Source of the DNA: Mycobacterium gastri | Lineage (GTDB): Bacteria; Actinomycetota; Actinomycetes; Mycobacteriales; Mycobacteriaceae | Assembly (NCBI RefSeq): GCF_002102175.1 | Contig: NZ_LQOX01000041.1 | Coordinates: 1-64,000 of the forward strand | Reading direction: 5' to 3' | DNA: 64,000 nucleotides | Shown: positions 1 to 8,678 of the stretch, piece by piece | How positions within the stretch are numbered: position 1 is the first letter of the stretch | How the letters are laid out: each line of letters opens with the position of its first letter | Position numbers and translations under genes: made by a program | Notes under the pieces: model-generated | Database searches by the model: none | Told to the model about the DNA's origin: nothing | What the model saw: the letters and a program-made list of their open reading frames with translations, nothing else

Positions 1-82
1 GAGGATCAACCATTTCGCGGGCATTCTTAAGTGATGCACCGAGGGCGTTTCGCGGGCACTTTTCGTGATGCTTGCCGCGTGG

Positions 83-111
83 TTGACCCATATACCATAC
101 CGGGGTATTGT
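83..111 (+). promoter_or_regulatory. Promoter with RicR/CsoR-like palindromic operator
   Basis: A -35 box TTGACC (83-88) and a -10 box TATTGT (106-111) are separated by 17 bases. The spacer holds CATATACC (89-96), five bases, then GGGGTAT (102-108). The same half-sites with the same 5-base spacing lie between the -35 and -10 boxes upstream of the Rv2963-like gene at 18.7 kb. GC-tract palindromes of this kind are typical of CsoR-family copper repressors such as RicR. Binding by RicR is inferred. Confidence 0.75.
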
Positions 112-118
112 TATGCGC

Positions 119-235
119 ATGAAAGAAGCTAACTCTTGCTGTTGTAAATCCACCGGCTGCACGTGCGGCGACTCCAGTTGCACCCAGGCTGCACGTTGCC
201 AGTGTGGTCACCCCGATTGCACGTGCAACGACTGA
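119..235 (+). CDS. Cysteine-rich metallothionein-like peptide (38 aa)
   Basis: A tiny ORF of 38 residues with 10 cysteines, arranged as CCC near residues 7-9 followed by CTC, SC, CQC and CTC clusters, plus one histidine. This density and the C-x-C spacing are the signature of a metallothionein that chelates Cu(I) or Zn in the cytosol. It is not recognisably the sequence of M. tuberculosis MymT, only the same idea. There is no ribosome-binding site. The -10 box ends at 111, so transcription should start at about 117-119, and the ATG at 119 would be read from a leaderless mRNA. An in-frame ATG at 113 lies in the promoter and is less likely. Copper induction is inferred from the RicR-like operator immediately upstream. 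Confidence 0.75.
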   Translation: MKEANSCCCKSTGCTCGDSSCTQAARCQCGHPDCTCND

Positions 236-238
236 GCA

Positions 239-260
239 CCTCGACTGGCTCTCGTCGAGG
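239..260 (+). terminator. Stem-loop after the metallothionein-like gene
   Basis: CCTCGAC (239-245) and GTCGAGG (254-260) form a perfect 7-bp stem with an 8-base loop, four bases after the stop codon. There is no T-tract, as is common for mycobacterial terminators. From here to about 457 I see no gene. Confidence 0.5.
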
Positions 261-457
261 TCTCGGTTAACCGAATCCCGCCGGAGCCCACCCCTTTTCA
301 CGTGTCGCTACCAGCAACGAATTTCGCGCACCACTGGAGTTTGCGGAGCCTCCGGTGTTCGACTCGCGCTCTGGGTGCGTCATACGAACTATCGCTGCCT
401 TCGTGGATCACGATTATTGTTGTGGGCCGGCGATGCAATTGCTGAGGAACGGAACTA

Positions 458-1529
458 TCAACCTGAATGAGGCACCGTTGCGCGGTATTTGCTGAGCGTC
501 CTTCTGTGGATGGCCGGGTCGGTTGATCCAGGAGATTTCAGGGATCTTCGGCGGTTCGGGCGGTCTGCGGACGAACCGTTCCGGGTGTGCAGTGCAGGCG
601 GCGTCGAGTACGCCGGCACGTTTGTCGCGGACTGCCTCGGCCAGGCCGTAGTGCACGTCAGCGGCGGTATGCGGGCCCCGCCCGCTGCGGCGATGTTCAT
701 CGTTATACCAACCCAAGAAGACCTGGCAGTCAAATCAAGCTTCCTCGATGAGCCGAACCGGCCGGGGAAGTCGGGCCGGCACTTCAACGTCTTGAACTGG
801 GCCTCGCTGAACAGGTTATCGTTGGAAACGTGCGTCGCGAATGTGACTGGGTAACACCAAGATCGGCGAGCAAGAACGCCACCGGCTTGCTGGTCATGGA
901 ACTGGTCACGGTCGATGCCTTGCCGGGCGCAGGTCTGGCGGATCAGCACCTCGGCCAGCGCAGCCGATTCGCGACTGGCGACCATCCAGCCGACGACGTA
1001 CCGCGAGAAAATACCCACGATCACATACAGGTAGTAGTAGGTCCACTTCGCCCGGCCGCGCAATTTCGTTATATCCCACGACCACACCGCATTTGGGGTG
1101 CTGACCCGAACTCTGGCTGGGTGGCCTGCCGGCGGCGCTCACGCACCACGCCGGCTTGGCGCAGCAGCCGATAAAACGTCGACTGCGAGCCCAGGTAGAC
1201 ACCTTCATCGAGCAAGGTGGCCCCCCTCAGCCCCTGCGACGTCGACGAACCGGCCGCTGTCCAGCACATCGAGGATCGTCTGCTGCTCGGCGGCACTCAA
1301 CGCACGCGGCTGCGCTTGCGCCCGCACGGGGCCGCCAGCCAACGCGCCCGCGTCGCGGGCTTTGCACCACTCGGTGATGCGGCTGGAATACAGCCCCCTC
1401 ACGGCGCAGCACCGCGCCCTACTCACCGTCAGGTGCCGCGTCGAAGGCAGCGAGGACACCAGTCTCTCCATCCCCGCCCCCGGGTCACCAATCATCAGGG
1501 GGCAGGCGCCTCAACCCAGATCGGCAGAA
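458..1529 (-). mobile_element. Degenerate IS3-family element (transposase pseudogene)
   Basis: Read on the minus strand, fragments in different frames add up to an IS3-type transposase. An N-terminal piece around 1300-1495 contains GLYSSRITEW and KARDAGALAG. A middle piece around 1070-1210 contains LGSQSTFYRLLRQAGVVRER. The rve/DDE integrase core around 900-1087 starts WSWDITKLRG and continues YLYVIVGIFSRYVVGW. A C-terminal piece around 760-850 reads SNDNLFSEAQFKTLK. Frameshifts separate the pieces, so no active enzyme can be made. Exact termini were not found. A shortened second copy of its N-terminal end lies at 7362-7505. Confidence 0.75.
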
Positions 1530-1627
1530 TGTGAACCGCGTGAAGATTTGGCATCAGCCAGACGTTCTACATCACTTAACACATTGTCGAAAGTCGCTCC
1601 TCACGCGCTGGGCTGGGAGGGCCCCGT

Positions 1628-3607
1628 TCAATTCGCTGCTAGCTCCACCACCCTGCCCCTGCCGTTGTCGGCGACAAATACCTTCCTTCTGGCGATGTCC
1701 ACCGCCACGCCCATCGGATGGCCACCGGTGAACGGCAATACCCTCGGGGTGCTCGACCCGGCATCCAGCTTCACCACCTTGCCGGTTTCGTGGTCTGTGA
1801 CGTAAACGGCGCCAGCGGTGTCTACCGCGATACCCGAGGGCACAGCAAGGCCGGTGAAGGGCAGCTCGGTCGGGGTGCTCGACCCCGGATTCAACTTGAG
1901 CACCCTGTCGTTGTCGGAATCGGTGACATAGACCGTGCCGGAGGCGTCCACCGCCACACCATCTGGATGATTGAGGCCGGTGAACGGCAGATCAGCCTGC
2001 GTGTTCGACCTGACGTCCAGCTTCACTACTCGGTCGTTGCCCCGGTCGGCGACATATACGTTGCCGGCTGCATCCACCGCGATCCCCTGCGGGTAGTTCA
2101 GGCCGGTGAATGGCAGCACCGCGGGGGTGCTCGACCCCGCCGCCAGCTTCACCACCCTGTTGTTGAAGTCAGCGACGTACACGGTGCCGTTGGCGTCTAC
2201 GGCCAGCCCCTGCGGCTGGTAAAGGCCCGTGAACGGCAGCACAGTCTGGGTGTGCGACTCGAGGGCCAACTTCACCACCCGCCCATACATGCTCTGACTG
2301 GTGACGTACACGCTGCCGGCGTTATCCAGTGCCACCCCACCTGGGGAGAAGAAGTCGAGCCCGGTGAACGGCACCACAGTCTGCCCGGACTCCGACATCG
2401 AGGGGTGCGGTCCCCGCGTTACCAGGTATACGGCGACGCCGGTGGCGACGATCACTAGCAATGCGGCCCCGCCGATGAGGGTCCGCTTGCGTTTGTGGCG
2501 CGGCTCGACTCGTGCTTCGGGTGATTGAGTGAAGTTGGGTGGGCCCGCAGGGCTGACGGAGGGCGGGGTGTTGAGTCGGCTGCGCCTGCTGCCGGCGCCG
2601 GGCGGTGTTCCGCTGGGCTGGGCGGTGGGTGAGCTTGACATTCGTGACCATGCTCTGGCCTGCGTTGCGGCGTCGGTGCTGTCCAGTCCGGTATCAGCGG
2701 CATCGGTCGGCGGAGCTGCTTTCGCGCGGTGCTGCAGAATTGCGGCCGCCTGGTCCTGCTCGGCTGCGGTGAGGGCATTGTGGGCGGCGGCGGCCAGTTC
2801 GCCGGCGCTGCGATAGCGATCTTCGGGCCTTTTCGCCATACCTCTGGCGATCACCTGATCTAGCGCCACCGGAACCGTCCTTGGTCGCAGCTGACTGGGC
2901 CGCGGGGCAGGCTCCATCAGATGCGCGCCGATCACCCCTTCGATGCTGTCGGCCCGGTACGGAGGTGACCCCATCAAACACTCGGCCAACACGCAGGCCA
3001 GCGCATAGATATCGGCGCGATAGGTGACCTCTGCGCCGGTGAACCGCTCCGGGGCCATGTAGTAATAAGTTCCCATCACCATCCCGGTGTGGGTCAGCCC
3101 TGGATCGGCGGCGGCACGGGCGATACCGAAATCCACCAGATAGGCGAAGTCGTCGCCGGTGATCAGGATGTTTTCCGGTTTGATATCGCGGTGCGTCACG
3201 CCGCTGGCGTGTGCGGCGTCCAGCGCAGCGGCGACTTGGCGCACGATGGCCACCGCCCGTGCTGGGGGCAGCGGACCGTCGCGCGTCAACATGCTGCGCA
3301 GAGAAACGCCATCGATCAGCCGCATGTCCAAGTACAGCTGCCCGTCGATCTCGCCGTAATCATGGATCGGCACCGCATGCGGCTCGGTCAGCCGGCCCGC
3401 GGCGTCGGCCTCGCGTTGCATCCGCTCGCGAAACACCGGATCGGCGGAGAATTGCTCCGAGATCAGCTTCAGCGCCACCACCCGGTGTTTGCGGGTGTCC
3501 TCGGCCTCGTAGACCTCGCCCATCCCGCCGCGACCCAGCAACCGCATCAGCCGATAGTGCCCAAAAAGCGAACCCACCCGTGAACTCGGCTCACTGACGC
3601 CTGCCAT
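1628..3607 (-). CDS. pknD: Serine/threonine protein kinase PknD with beta-propeller sensor
   Basis: A 659-residue Hanks-type receptor kinase, close in length and domain order to M. tuberculosis PknD. The N-terminal cytosolic kinase domain shows the glycine loop GRGGMGEVYEA (25-35), catalytic lysine K47, HRDIKPEN (139-146), DFG (159-161) and APE (185-187). A proline/serine-rich juxtamembrane linker is followed by one membrane helix at about 376-397. The outer domain (410-659) has six NHL-type repeats of the form VLPFTGL..P.G.AVD..G.VYV.D....RVVKL, which build the six-bladed propeller. The ATG is preceded by AGGGAG. It lies 17 bases after pstS2, in the same order as Rv0932c-Rv0931c, and probably forms an operon linking phosphate binding to signalling. 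In M. tuberculosis this pair sits about 2 Mb from the Rv2963 region. Confidence 0.95.
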   Translation of the reverse strand: MAGVSEPSSRVGSLFGHYRLMRLLGRGGMGEVYEAEDTRKHRVVALKLISEQFSADPVFRERMQREADAAGRLTEPHAVPIHDYGEIDGQLYLDMRLIDGVSLRSMLTRDGPLPPARAVAIVRQVAAALDAAHASGVTHRDIKPENILITGDDFAYLVDFGIARAAADPGLTHTGMVMGTYYYMAPERFTGAEVTYRADIYALACVLAECLMGSPPYRADSIEGVIGAHLMEPAPRPSQLRPRTVPVALDQVIARGMAKRPEDRYRSAGELAAAAHNALTAAEQDQAAAILQHRAKAAPPTDAADTGLDSTDAATQARAWSRMSSSPTAQPSGTPPGAGSRRSRLNTPPSVSPAGPPNFTQSPEARVEPRHKRKRTLIGGAALLVIVATGVAVYLVTRGPHPSMSESGQTVVPFTGLDFFSPGGVALDNAGSVYVTSQSMYGRVVKLALESHTQTVLPFTGLYQPQGLAVDANGTVYVADFNNRVVKLAAGSSTPAVLPFTGLNYPQGIAVDAAGNVYVADRGNDRVVKLDVRSNTQADLPFTGLNHPDGVAVDASGTVYVTDSDNDRVLKLNPGSSTPTELPFTGLAVPSGIAVDTAGAVYVTDHETGKVVKLDAGSSTPRVLPFTGGHPMGVAVDIARRKVFVADNGRGRVVELAAN

Positions 3608-3624
3608 CGAACTCCCTAACGTGG

Positions 3625-4722
3625 TTAAGAGATAGCATTCACCGCTGTCGCTAGCCGCGACTGGAGCCAGTTCGGCGGCGGGATGGATCCATATTGCGCC
3701 AAGCCGTCTTGGCCCGGACCAATCATCGTCTGCATAAACGCTCTTACCGCGGTGCCCGTCGCGGGATCCGGATACTTGGAGCAGACGATCTGATAGGTGG
3801 GCTCCACGATCGGGTACGCACCCGGCTGCGACGGCCTGTAGAACGATGACGTGTCCAACACCAGGTCATTGCCCTGCCCCGTGATCCTGGCCCCGGCAAT
3901 CGTTTTGCCGACCGACTCGGTCGTGATCGACACCGGATCCGGACCCGCTGAGGTGATGATCTGGGCCATGTTCAACTGTTTGCCCAACGCGAACGACCAC
4001 CCGGTGTAGGTGATCGATCCGTCGGTGGTCTGCAGGGTTGCCGTCACGCCATTATCCCCGTCGGCGCCGACACCGACGCCGCCCTGAAACGTCTGGCCGT
4101 CGCCTTTACCCCAGGCACCGTTGGATGCTGCCCCGAGGTAACGCTGGAAGTTGGCTGAGCTACCGGATTGGTCGCTGCGGAAGATGACGCGGATGGGCGT
4201 TGAGGGCAGATTGGTGCTTGCATTGAGCGCCTTGATCGCCGCATCATCCCACCTGGTGATGGAGCCGTTGAAGATCTTCGCCATCGTGGGCGCGTCCAGG
4301 TTCAGCGAGCTCACGCCGCTGATGTGATAGGTGACCGCGATCGGTTCAAACACCGCCGGCAGCTCCCACGCCGGGGACCCACATCGCGCCGCCACCTTGT
4401 TGGGTTCACCCGTCGACGGGTCCAATGGCACGCCGGAACCCGCCAGATCTGTCTCGCTCTTGATGAACTGCTCCACCCCGGCGCCGGAGCCATTTGCCTC
4501 GTAGTCCAGCGTGTAACCGGGGCACACCTGGGCATAGACGTAGACAAATCGTTGGATCGCGTTCTGTTGTGCGGTCGCGCCACCGGCGTTGAGTTCCTCC
4601 TTGCCGCCGCAGTCCACTTTCACCGACGATCCTGAGGAGGTGTTAGTTTTGCCACCGCATCCCGATAACGCCAGTGCGCTAGCCATCAGAAGGCTCAAGA
4701 GGCCAGTTCGAGTGAATCCCAC
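3625..4722 (-). CDS. pstS2: Phosphate-binding lipoprotein PstS2
   Basis: The 365-residue substrate-binding subunit of a Pst phosphate ABC importer, anchored outside the cytoplasmic membrane. A signal peptide ends in the lipobox LSGC at about residues 20-23. The mature part contains [15 protein letters not shown] and the PstS-family C-terminal segment [11 protein letters not shown]. The GTG start at 4722 is chosen because AGAGGAG lies just upstream; longer in-frame starts have no such site and would bury the lipobox. pknD follows in the same direction. No permease or ATPase genes are linked here, so the transporter partners must be elsewhere. Confidence 0.92.
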   Translation of the reverse strand: MGFTRTGLLSLLMASALALSGCGGKTNTSSGSSVKVDCGGKEELNAGGATAQQNAIQRFVYVYAQVCPGYTLDYEANGSGAGVEQFIKSETDLAGSGVPLDPSTGEPNKVAARCGSPAWELPAVFEPIAVTYHISGVSSLNLDAPTMAKIFNGSITRWDDAAIKALNASTNLPSTPIRVIFRSDQSGSSANFQRYLGAASNGAWGKGDGQTFQGGVGVGADGDNGVTATLQTTDGSITYTGWSFALGKQLNMAQIITSAGPDPVSITTESVGKTIAGARITGQGNDLVLDTSSFYRPSQPGAYPIVEPTYQIVCSKYPDPATGTAVRAFMQTMIGPGQDGLAQYGSIPPPNWLQSRLATAVNAIS

Positions 4723-5180
4723 AGAACTCCTCTGAAGAGTAAAGGTGACGGACACACTTAGTTTGCCACTGCTTTGCACACCGTGGCTTGGGTCCAAGAC
4801 GCCGTGTTACGGAGTTGCCCCCATTCGTTTCCGGGTCGCCTGCAACCTCGCGTGCCGGCTGCCGAGCACTCGGCCCTGCGCATGCGAGGGTCGAGAGGTT
4901 TGCGGGATCGCAGTCCATGCACAAAATCTTGCTGCGGCGGCGGGAGACCGGGATGGTGGACGGGCGGCGGCGGGTGACCTCCTGATGGCCGATCGTCTGT
5001 CCCCGACAGGCCGCAACGCTACGTCGACAGCATCTACAGCGACGACTACTGCCGCGACCACAACCTGCTCGATCACCTTCTGTCGGATGAGCCGGCCGTC
5101 ATCGCCCACCCCGGCGCCGCGGTGGTGCAACCGTGGACGCGGTGTTCGGCAGTCGTCGACCCCGCCGAAGTGACACGGCA
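4723..5180. other. Divergent intergenic region with a 5'-lost ORF
   Basis: The 458 bases between pstS2 (minus) and the broken MFS gene (plus) should hold the pstS2 promoter, which I could not define. On the plus strand an open frame runs from 4978 to the TGA at 5182-5184, beginning with no usable start codon and containing RYVDSIYSDDYCRDHNLLDH. Its stop overlaps the MFS start in an ATGA. It looks like the 3' end of a gene whose front was lost. I do not recognise the family. Confidence 0.4.
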
Positions 5181-6431
5181 ATGACCTTGGTGGCGCAGTT
5201 CCGCAGTTTCGACATGCCCAGCCGCATGCTGATGATCAACCAGTTCGGCATCAACATCGACTTCTACATGCTGATGCCCTACCTGGCGGCCTATCTGGCC
5301 GGCCCGCTCGGTTTGGCGGCATGGGCTGTCGGGCTGGTCCTCGGTGTGCGCAACTTCTCCCAGCAGGGCATGTTCGTCGTCGGCGTGACGCTGGCCGATC
5401 GGCTCGGCTACAAACCATTGATCGTGGCCGGCTGCCTGCTGCGCACCGGCGGGTTCGCCCTGCTGGCGGTCGCCCACTCACTGCCTGCGGTCCTTCTCGC
5501 CTCGGCGGCAACGGGTTTCGCGGGGGCGTTGTTCAATCCGGCGGTGCGCGCCTACCTCGCCGCTGACGCCGGTGATCGCCGCGTCGAGGCGTTCGCCCTG
5601 TTCAATATCTTCTACCAGGCGGGCATCCTGCTGGGCCCGCTGGTCGGACTGGCGCTGATGGTGTTCGACTTCCCAATCACCGCAGCCGGGGCCGCGGCCG
5701 TGTTCGCCGTGCTCACGGTCGCCCAACTGCTGGTGCTGCCCCAGCACAATGCCGATCGGCCACCGGAGAAGACCTCGATACTCGACGACTGGCGTGTCGT
5801 CGCCGGTAACCGGTCCTTCCTGTTGTTCGCTCGCGGCGATGATCGGCTCGTATGTGTTGACATTCCAGGTTTACCTGCCCCTGCCGCTGCAGGCCTCGCT
5901 GCTGGCGCCGCATTCCCAGACCGCCGTCGGGGCAGGGATTTTCCTGGTGTCGGGGATCGTGGCCGTCGCCGGACAACTACGCATCACCTGCTGGTTTTCC
6001 GCGCGCTGGCGCTCCGGGCGCAGCCTGGTTATCGGCATGGCCATCCTGGCTGCGTCGTTTCTGCCGTTAGCACTGGTTCCCGACGGGCAGCGCTTTGGGG
6101 TCGGCCCAGCAGTCGCCGCACTGCTGGTGTCAGCGACGATGCTGGCCGTCGGCGCGGCCGCGGTCTTCCCGTTCGAGATGGACACCGTGGTCGCGCTGGC
6201 CCGAGGCCGGCTGGTTGCAACGCATTACGGCTTCTACAACACCATCGTTGGCGTCGGAATCCTGCTCCGCACTTGGCCACCGGCTCCATCATGGGTGCCG
6301 CACGACACCTCGGCGTCAGCGAACTCATCTGGGCAGGGCTGGTTCTCGTCGGCATCACCGCCGCTTTGGCCCTACGCGGTCTCGACCGCGGTCATCACCT
6401 GGAGGTCCGAAGCGCGGCCACCAGTCCTTGA
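5181..6431 (+). pseudogene. MFS transporter, two frameshifts
   Basis: Starting at ATG 5181, one frame encodes the first half of a 12-helix major facilitator of the DHA1 drug-transporter type, with helices and the A-motif-like loop GVTLADRLGYK. Around 5825-5840 the homologous reading moves to another frame (MIGSYVLTFQVYLPLPLQAS onward). Near 6265-6275 it returns to the first frame (LATGSIMGAARHLGVSELIW) and stops at 6431. Each switch is explained by a small indel. The product is therefore interrupted unless these are sequence errors. It sits 71 bases before the methionine-rich gene, in the same direction, and could once have been co-expressed with it. The substrate is unknown. Confidence 0.7.
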
Positions 6432-6502
6432 ATGTATCGACACCGCACCCGCCGCCTGCTACAACGGGATGCATTGCTTTACAACAGATTAGGAGGAATT
6501 CA

Positions 6503-6907
6503 ATGACAGAGCAGGAGCGACCAATGGCAGACACCGCCCCCACCGGCTCAGCGTGGGCCTGGGTCTACCGAACCTTTGCCATCACCGGCATCGCAGCCGG
6601 GATTTTCATCATCACCGCCGGGCTGTGGCTGCTCTTTGCGCCGCCGAGCTGGTACAACGCCCGGACCCACGGTTGCGCCTCGATGGAAGCCGACATCAAA
6701 CAAATGAAGCAGGACATGGAAAACCACATGAAAAACATGAAAGAAAGCATGAAAAACATGCCGGGCATGAGCTCGATGCCTTCCACCAGCATGAGCCCGA
6801 TGCCGAACATGCCGGGCATGAGCTCGATGCCTTCCACCAGCATGAGCCCGATGCCGAACATGCCGAGCATGAGCCCGATGCCGAACATGCCCATGCCCCC
6901 TCGCTAA
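6503..6907 (+). CDS. Membrane protein with methionine-rich repeat tail, probable copper binding
   Basis: A 134-residue protein preceded by a strong ribosome-binding site (TAGGAGG). Residues about 22-45 form one hydrophobic helix (FAITGIAAGIFIITAGLWLL). After a short segment with a single cysteine comes a charged heptad-like stretch (EADIKQMKQDMENHMKNMKE), then a Met/Pro/Ser tail built of repeats. About 21 methionines fall in the last 75 residues, in M-x2-M and M-P-x-M spacings. Such methionine motifs bind Cu(I) in periplasmic copper proteins, and the tail probably faces outside the membrane. A role with the multicopper oxidase once encoded downstream is inferred. I do not know a named family for it. 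Confidence 0.65.
   Translation: MTEQERPMADTAPTGSAWAWVYRTFAITGIAAGIFIITAGLWLLFAPPSWYNARTHGCASMEADIKQMKQDMENHMKNMKESMKNMPGMSSMPSTSMSPMPNMPGMSSMPSTSMSPMPNMPSMSPMPNMPMPPR
6758..6886 (+). repeat. In-frame 51-bp tandem repeat coding the Met-rich tail
   Basis: A 51-bp unit (17 codons, starting MPGMSSMPSTS) occurs at 6758-6808 and again without visible change at 6809-6859. A shortened 27-bp version follows at 6860-6886. The units keep the reading frame, so copy number could vary without breaking the protein. Confidence 0.9.
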
Positions 6908-7131
6908 CTGCTCGGCGGGGAAATTAATAGGCGGACAAACTGTTACAACGGCGAACACCAATGGCCGACGACAGTTTGGACGCCGCCCGAATGGGCACAC
7001 CCGTACTATTCGAGACCGACATGCACCGGTGGCGCGACGGATCAGCGAGCTTATCTAGAGGCCGCTGACGGCACGTCGCGTCACTGGGCCATCGGCCGGG
7101 CCGGCGAGCACCGTATAAAGGAGTCACTATT

Positions 7132-7167
7132 GTGAGTAGCCATTACTGGGCGGCGCCGTCGCTGTGA
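7132..7167 (+). CDS. Possible 11-residue leader ORF before the multicopper oxidase remnant
   Basis: AAAGGAG at 7117-7123 is followed at good spacing by GTG 7132 and eleven codons (VSSHYWAAPSL). The TGA overlaps the GTG of the next frame (GTGA), a usual sign of translational coupling. It may instead be the worn end of an upstream gene. From 6908 to here only a 35-codon frame at 6961 is open, and I do not recognise it. Confidence 0.3.
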   Translation: MSSHYWAAPSL

Positions 7168-7328
7168 CCGCATCACCCTTGCATCTGACCTCTGTAAACC
7201 GGCGAACATTCCTGTTCGCCGCTGCGGCCAGCGGAGCGGCGGTGGCTGGATGATGCACGATGATGCACTGCCACAACACGTATCACCAAGAAGCCGGCAT
7301 GATGACCAGCCTCAACTACACCCTCTGA
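7164..7328 (+). pseudogene. Multicopper oxidase remnant: Tat signal joined to the C-terminal copper motif
   Basis: GTG 7164 opens a frame whose product contains NRRTFLFAAAASGAAVAG, a twin-arginine export signal, and stops at TGA 7251. The same frame continues after that stop with MMHCHNTYHQEAGMM and ends at TGA 7326-7328. HCH-x3-H-x3-GM is the type 1/type 3 copper ligand motif found at the extreme C terminus of multicopper oxidases. The several hundred residues that should lie between are missing, so this is an oxidase gene with a large internal deletion. Copper or ferroxidase activity is lost. Confidence 0.75.
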
Positions 7329-7361
7329 CGAGGTCCAACAGCGCCCGTGTATCTAGAGCCT

Positions 7362-7505
7362 GGTGGCCTGCCGGCGGCGCCCACGCACCGCGCCCTACTC
7401 ACCGTCAGGTGCCGCGTCGAAGGCAGCGAGAACACCAGTCTCTCCATCCCCGCCCCCGGGTCACCAATTATCAGGGGCAGGCGCCTCAACCCAGATCGGG
7501 CAGAA
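7362..7505 (-). mobile_element. Second, internally deleted fragment of the IS3-type element
   Basis: This stretch matches 1120-1147 joined directly to 1409-1528, in the same orientation. About 260 bases present in the first copy are missing. The join falls inside a short shared GCACC. Together the two copies bracket the pknD/pstS2/copper segment as direct repeats. Confidence 0.8.
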
Positions 7506-7586
7506 AGGGGTGACACCGGTGTCGGATTCGTATCGGCCGCCAGCCGGACCCTATCGATCTGGGCGACAAACCGGCAGACCACAGTG

Positions 7587-8678
7587 TTACAGGATTTCGC
7601 GATAGATCCGGGCCGTCTCCGCTGCGTTCTTGTCCCAGGAGAACGCAGGGAGCCGTGCATAGCCACGCTCGCGCAGATCGGTGCGCAGGCTCTCCGTCGT
7701 CACCACGCGTTCCAGAGCCGTGCGCAGCTCCTCGGGGTTATCCGGATCGAAGAAGACGCCGGCATCCCCGACCACCTCTGGAATTCCGCCCGCATTGCTG
7801 CACACGACCGGGCAGCCCTGGCTCATCGCTTCGAGCGGGGGGATCCCGAAACCCTCGTACTGCGAGGGATAGACGAATGCGGCGGCCGTCCGGTAGCGAG
7901 CCGCCAGCTCCTCGTCCGACCCGGACTCGAAGCGCACCCGGTCAGTGACTCCCAGCCGGCTGATCTCTTTCTGCTCGTCGCGCAGGAACGGGGGGCCGCC
8001 GAAGGCGATCAACTCGAAATCCCGCAGTACCGGCGAACTGCTGTAGGCGCGCAGCAGCGTGTCGAAGTTCTTGTATCCCCCGCGACGCCCGACGTAAAGG
8101 AGCGTGGGCCTGCGCCTGCCGCTGTCGACTGTCGTGGTGTTTTCCTGCACCGGCAGCGAACAGGCAAGGTGCACAACGCTGGTGCGGGCCGGGTCGATGC
8201 CGTAGAGACGCACGAGGTCGTGGCGCGCGCTTTCGGAGACGCAGATCACATGGTCGGCGCGATTGACGGACGCGCGTTTGGCGGCGATCGCGAGTTTGGC
8301 CATGGGCGGCTTGAACAGCTCGTGGATCATGTCGAAGATCGTCACAACCCGGCGTCGCGCCTTACCGACGGGCTTGAAGGGGTGCCAGGTCTCGTGCAGG
8401 ATGTCCGCGTCGGACTTCGACCACGCGAACGGTGCCGCGACCTGGTTGGCAAGTTCGACGAGAACCGGAGCGCCTTTGAACGTGTACGGCACGTACTTGC
8501 CGTGGGTGAAGCCGCGGGCGGACTCAGCCGCCAGATAGGCATTCATATAGAAAGGCGCGACGACGGACACCTCCGACACCGTGTCGGCAGGTAGGCGGCT
8601 TGCCAGCTCGAAAAAATATCGCGACACACCGCCGTATCGCTGAATAGCGAAGATTTGGTGATCGAATGCGACTTTCAT
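7587..8678 (-). CDS. GT4-family glycosyltransferase
   Basis: A 363-residue GT-B fold retaining glycosyltransferase. The N-terminal half carries FDHQIFAIQRYGGVSRYFFEL, typical of the acceptor domain. The C-terminal half has LLYVGRRGGYKN, then PSQYEGFGIPPLEAM, the E-x7-E nucleotide-sugar motif. No signal peptide or membrane helix is evident. The ATG at 8678 overlaps the stop of a small upstream frame as ATGA. The neighbourhood of GDP-fucose, methyltransferase and rhamnosyltransferase-like genes suggests that it adds a sugar to a cell-surface glycolipid such as phenolic glycolipid. Donor and acceptor are unknown. M. tuberculosis has a GT2-type gene (Rv2957) in the comparable cluster, so this is not that gene. 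Confidence 0.85.
   Translation of the reverse strand: MKVAFDHQIFAIQRYGGVSRYFFELASRLPADTVSEVSVVAPFYMNAYLAAESARGFTHGKYVPYTFKGAPVLVELANQVAAPFAWSKSDADILHETWHPFKPVGKARRRVVTIFDMIHELFKPPMAKLAIAAKRASVNRADHVICVSESARHDLVRLYGIDPARTSVVHLACSLPVQENTTTVDSGRRRPTLLYVGRRGGYKNFDTLLRAYSSSPVLRDFELIAFGGPPFLRDEQKEISRLGVTDRVRFESGSDEELAARYRTAAAFVYPSQYEGFGIPPLEAMSQGCPVVCSNAGGIPEVVGDAGVFFDPDNPEELRTALERVVTTESLRTDLRERGYARLPAFSWDKNAAETARIYREIL

Noticed and set aside
12..72. Imperfect direct repeat TTTCGCGGGCA about 36 bases apart at the left edge
   Set aside because: Too short and too close to the window edge to call an IS end or attachment site.
6548..7000. Histidine-rich frame opposite the Met-rich gene
   Set aside because: It is the antisense reading of ATG-rich repeats, with no start signal and no family.
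6961..7068. A 35-codon frame starting MADDSLDAARMG
   Set aside because: No family and no ribosome-binding site; it may be chance or a remnant.
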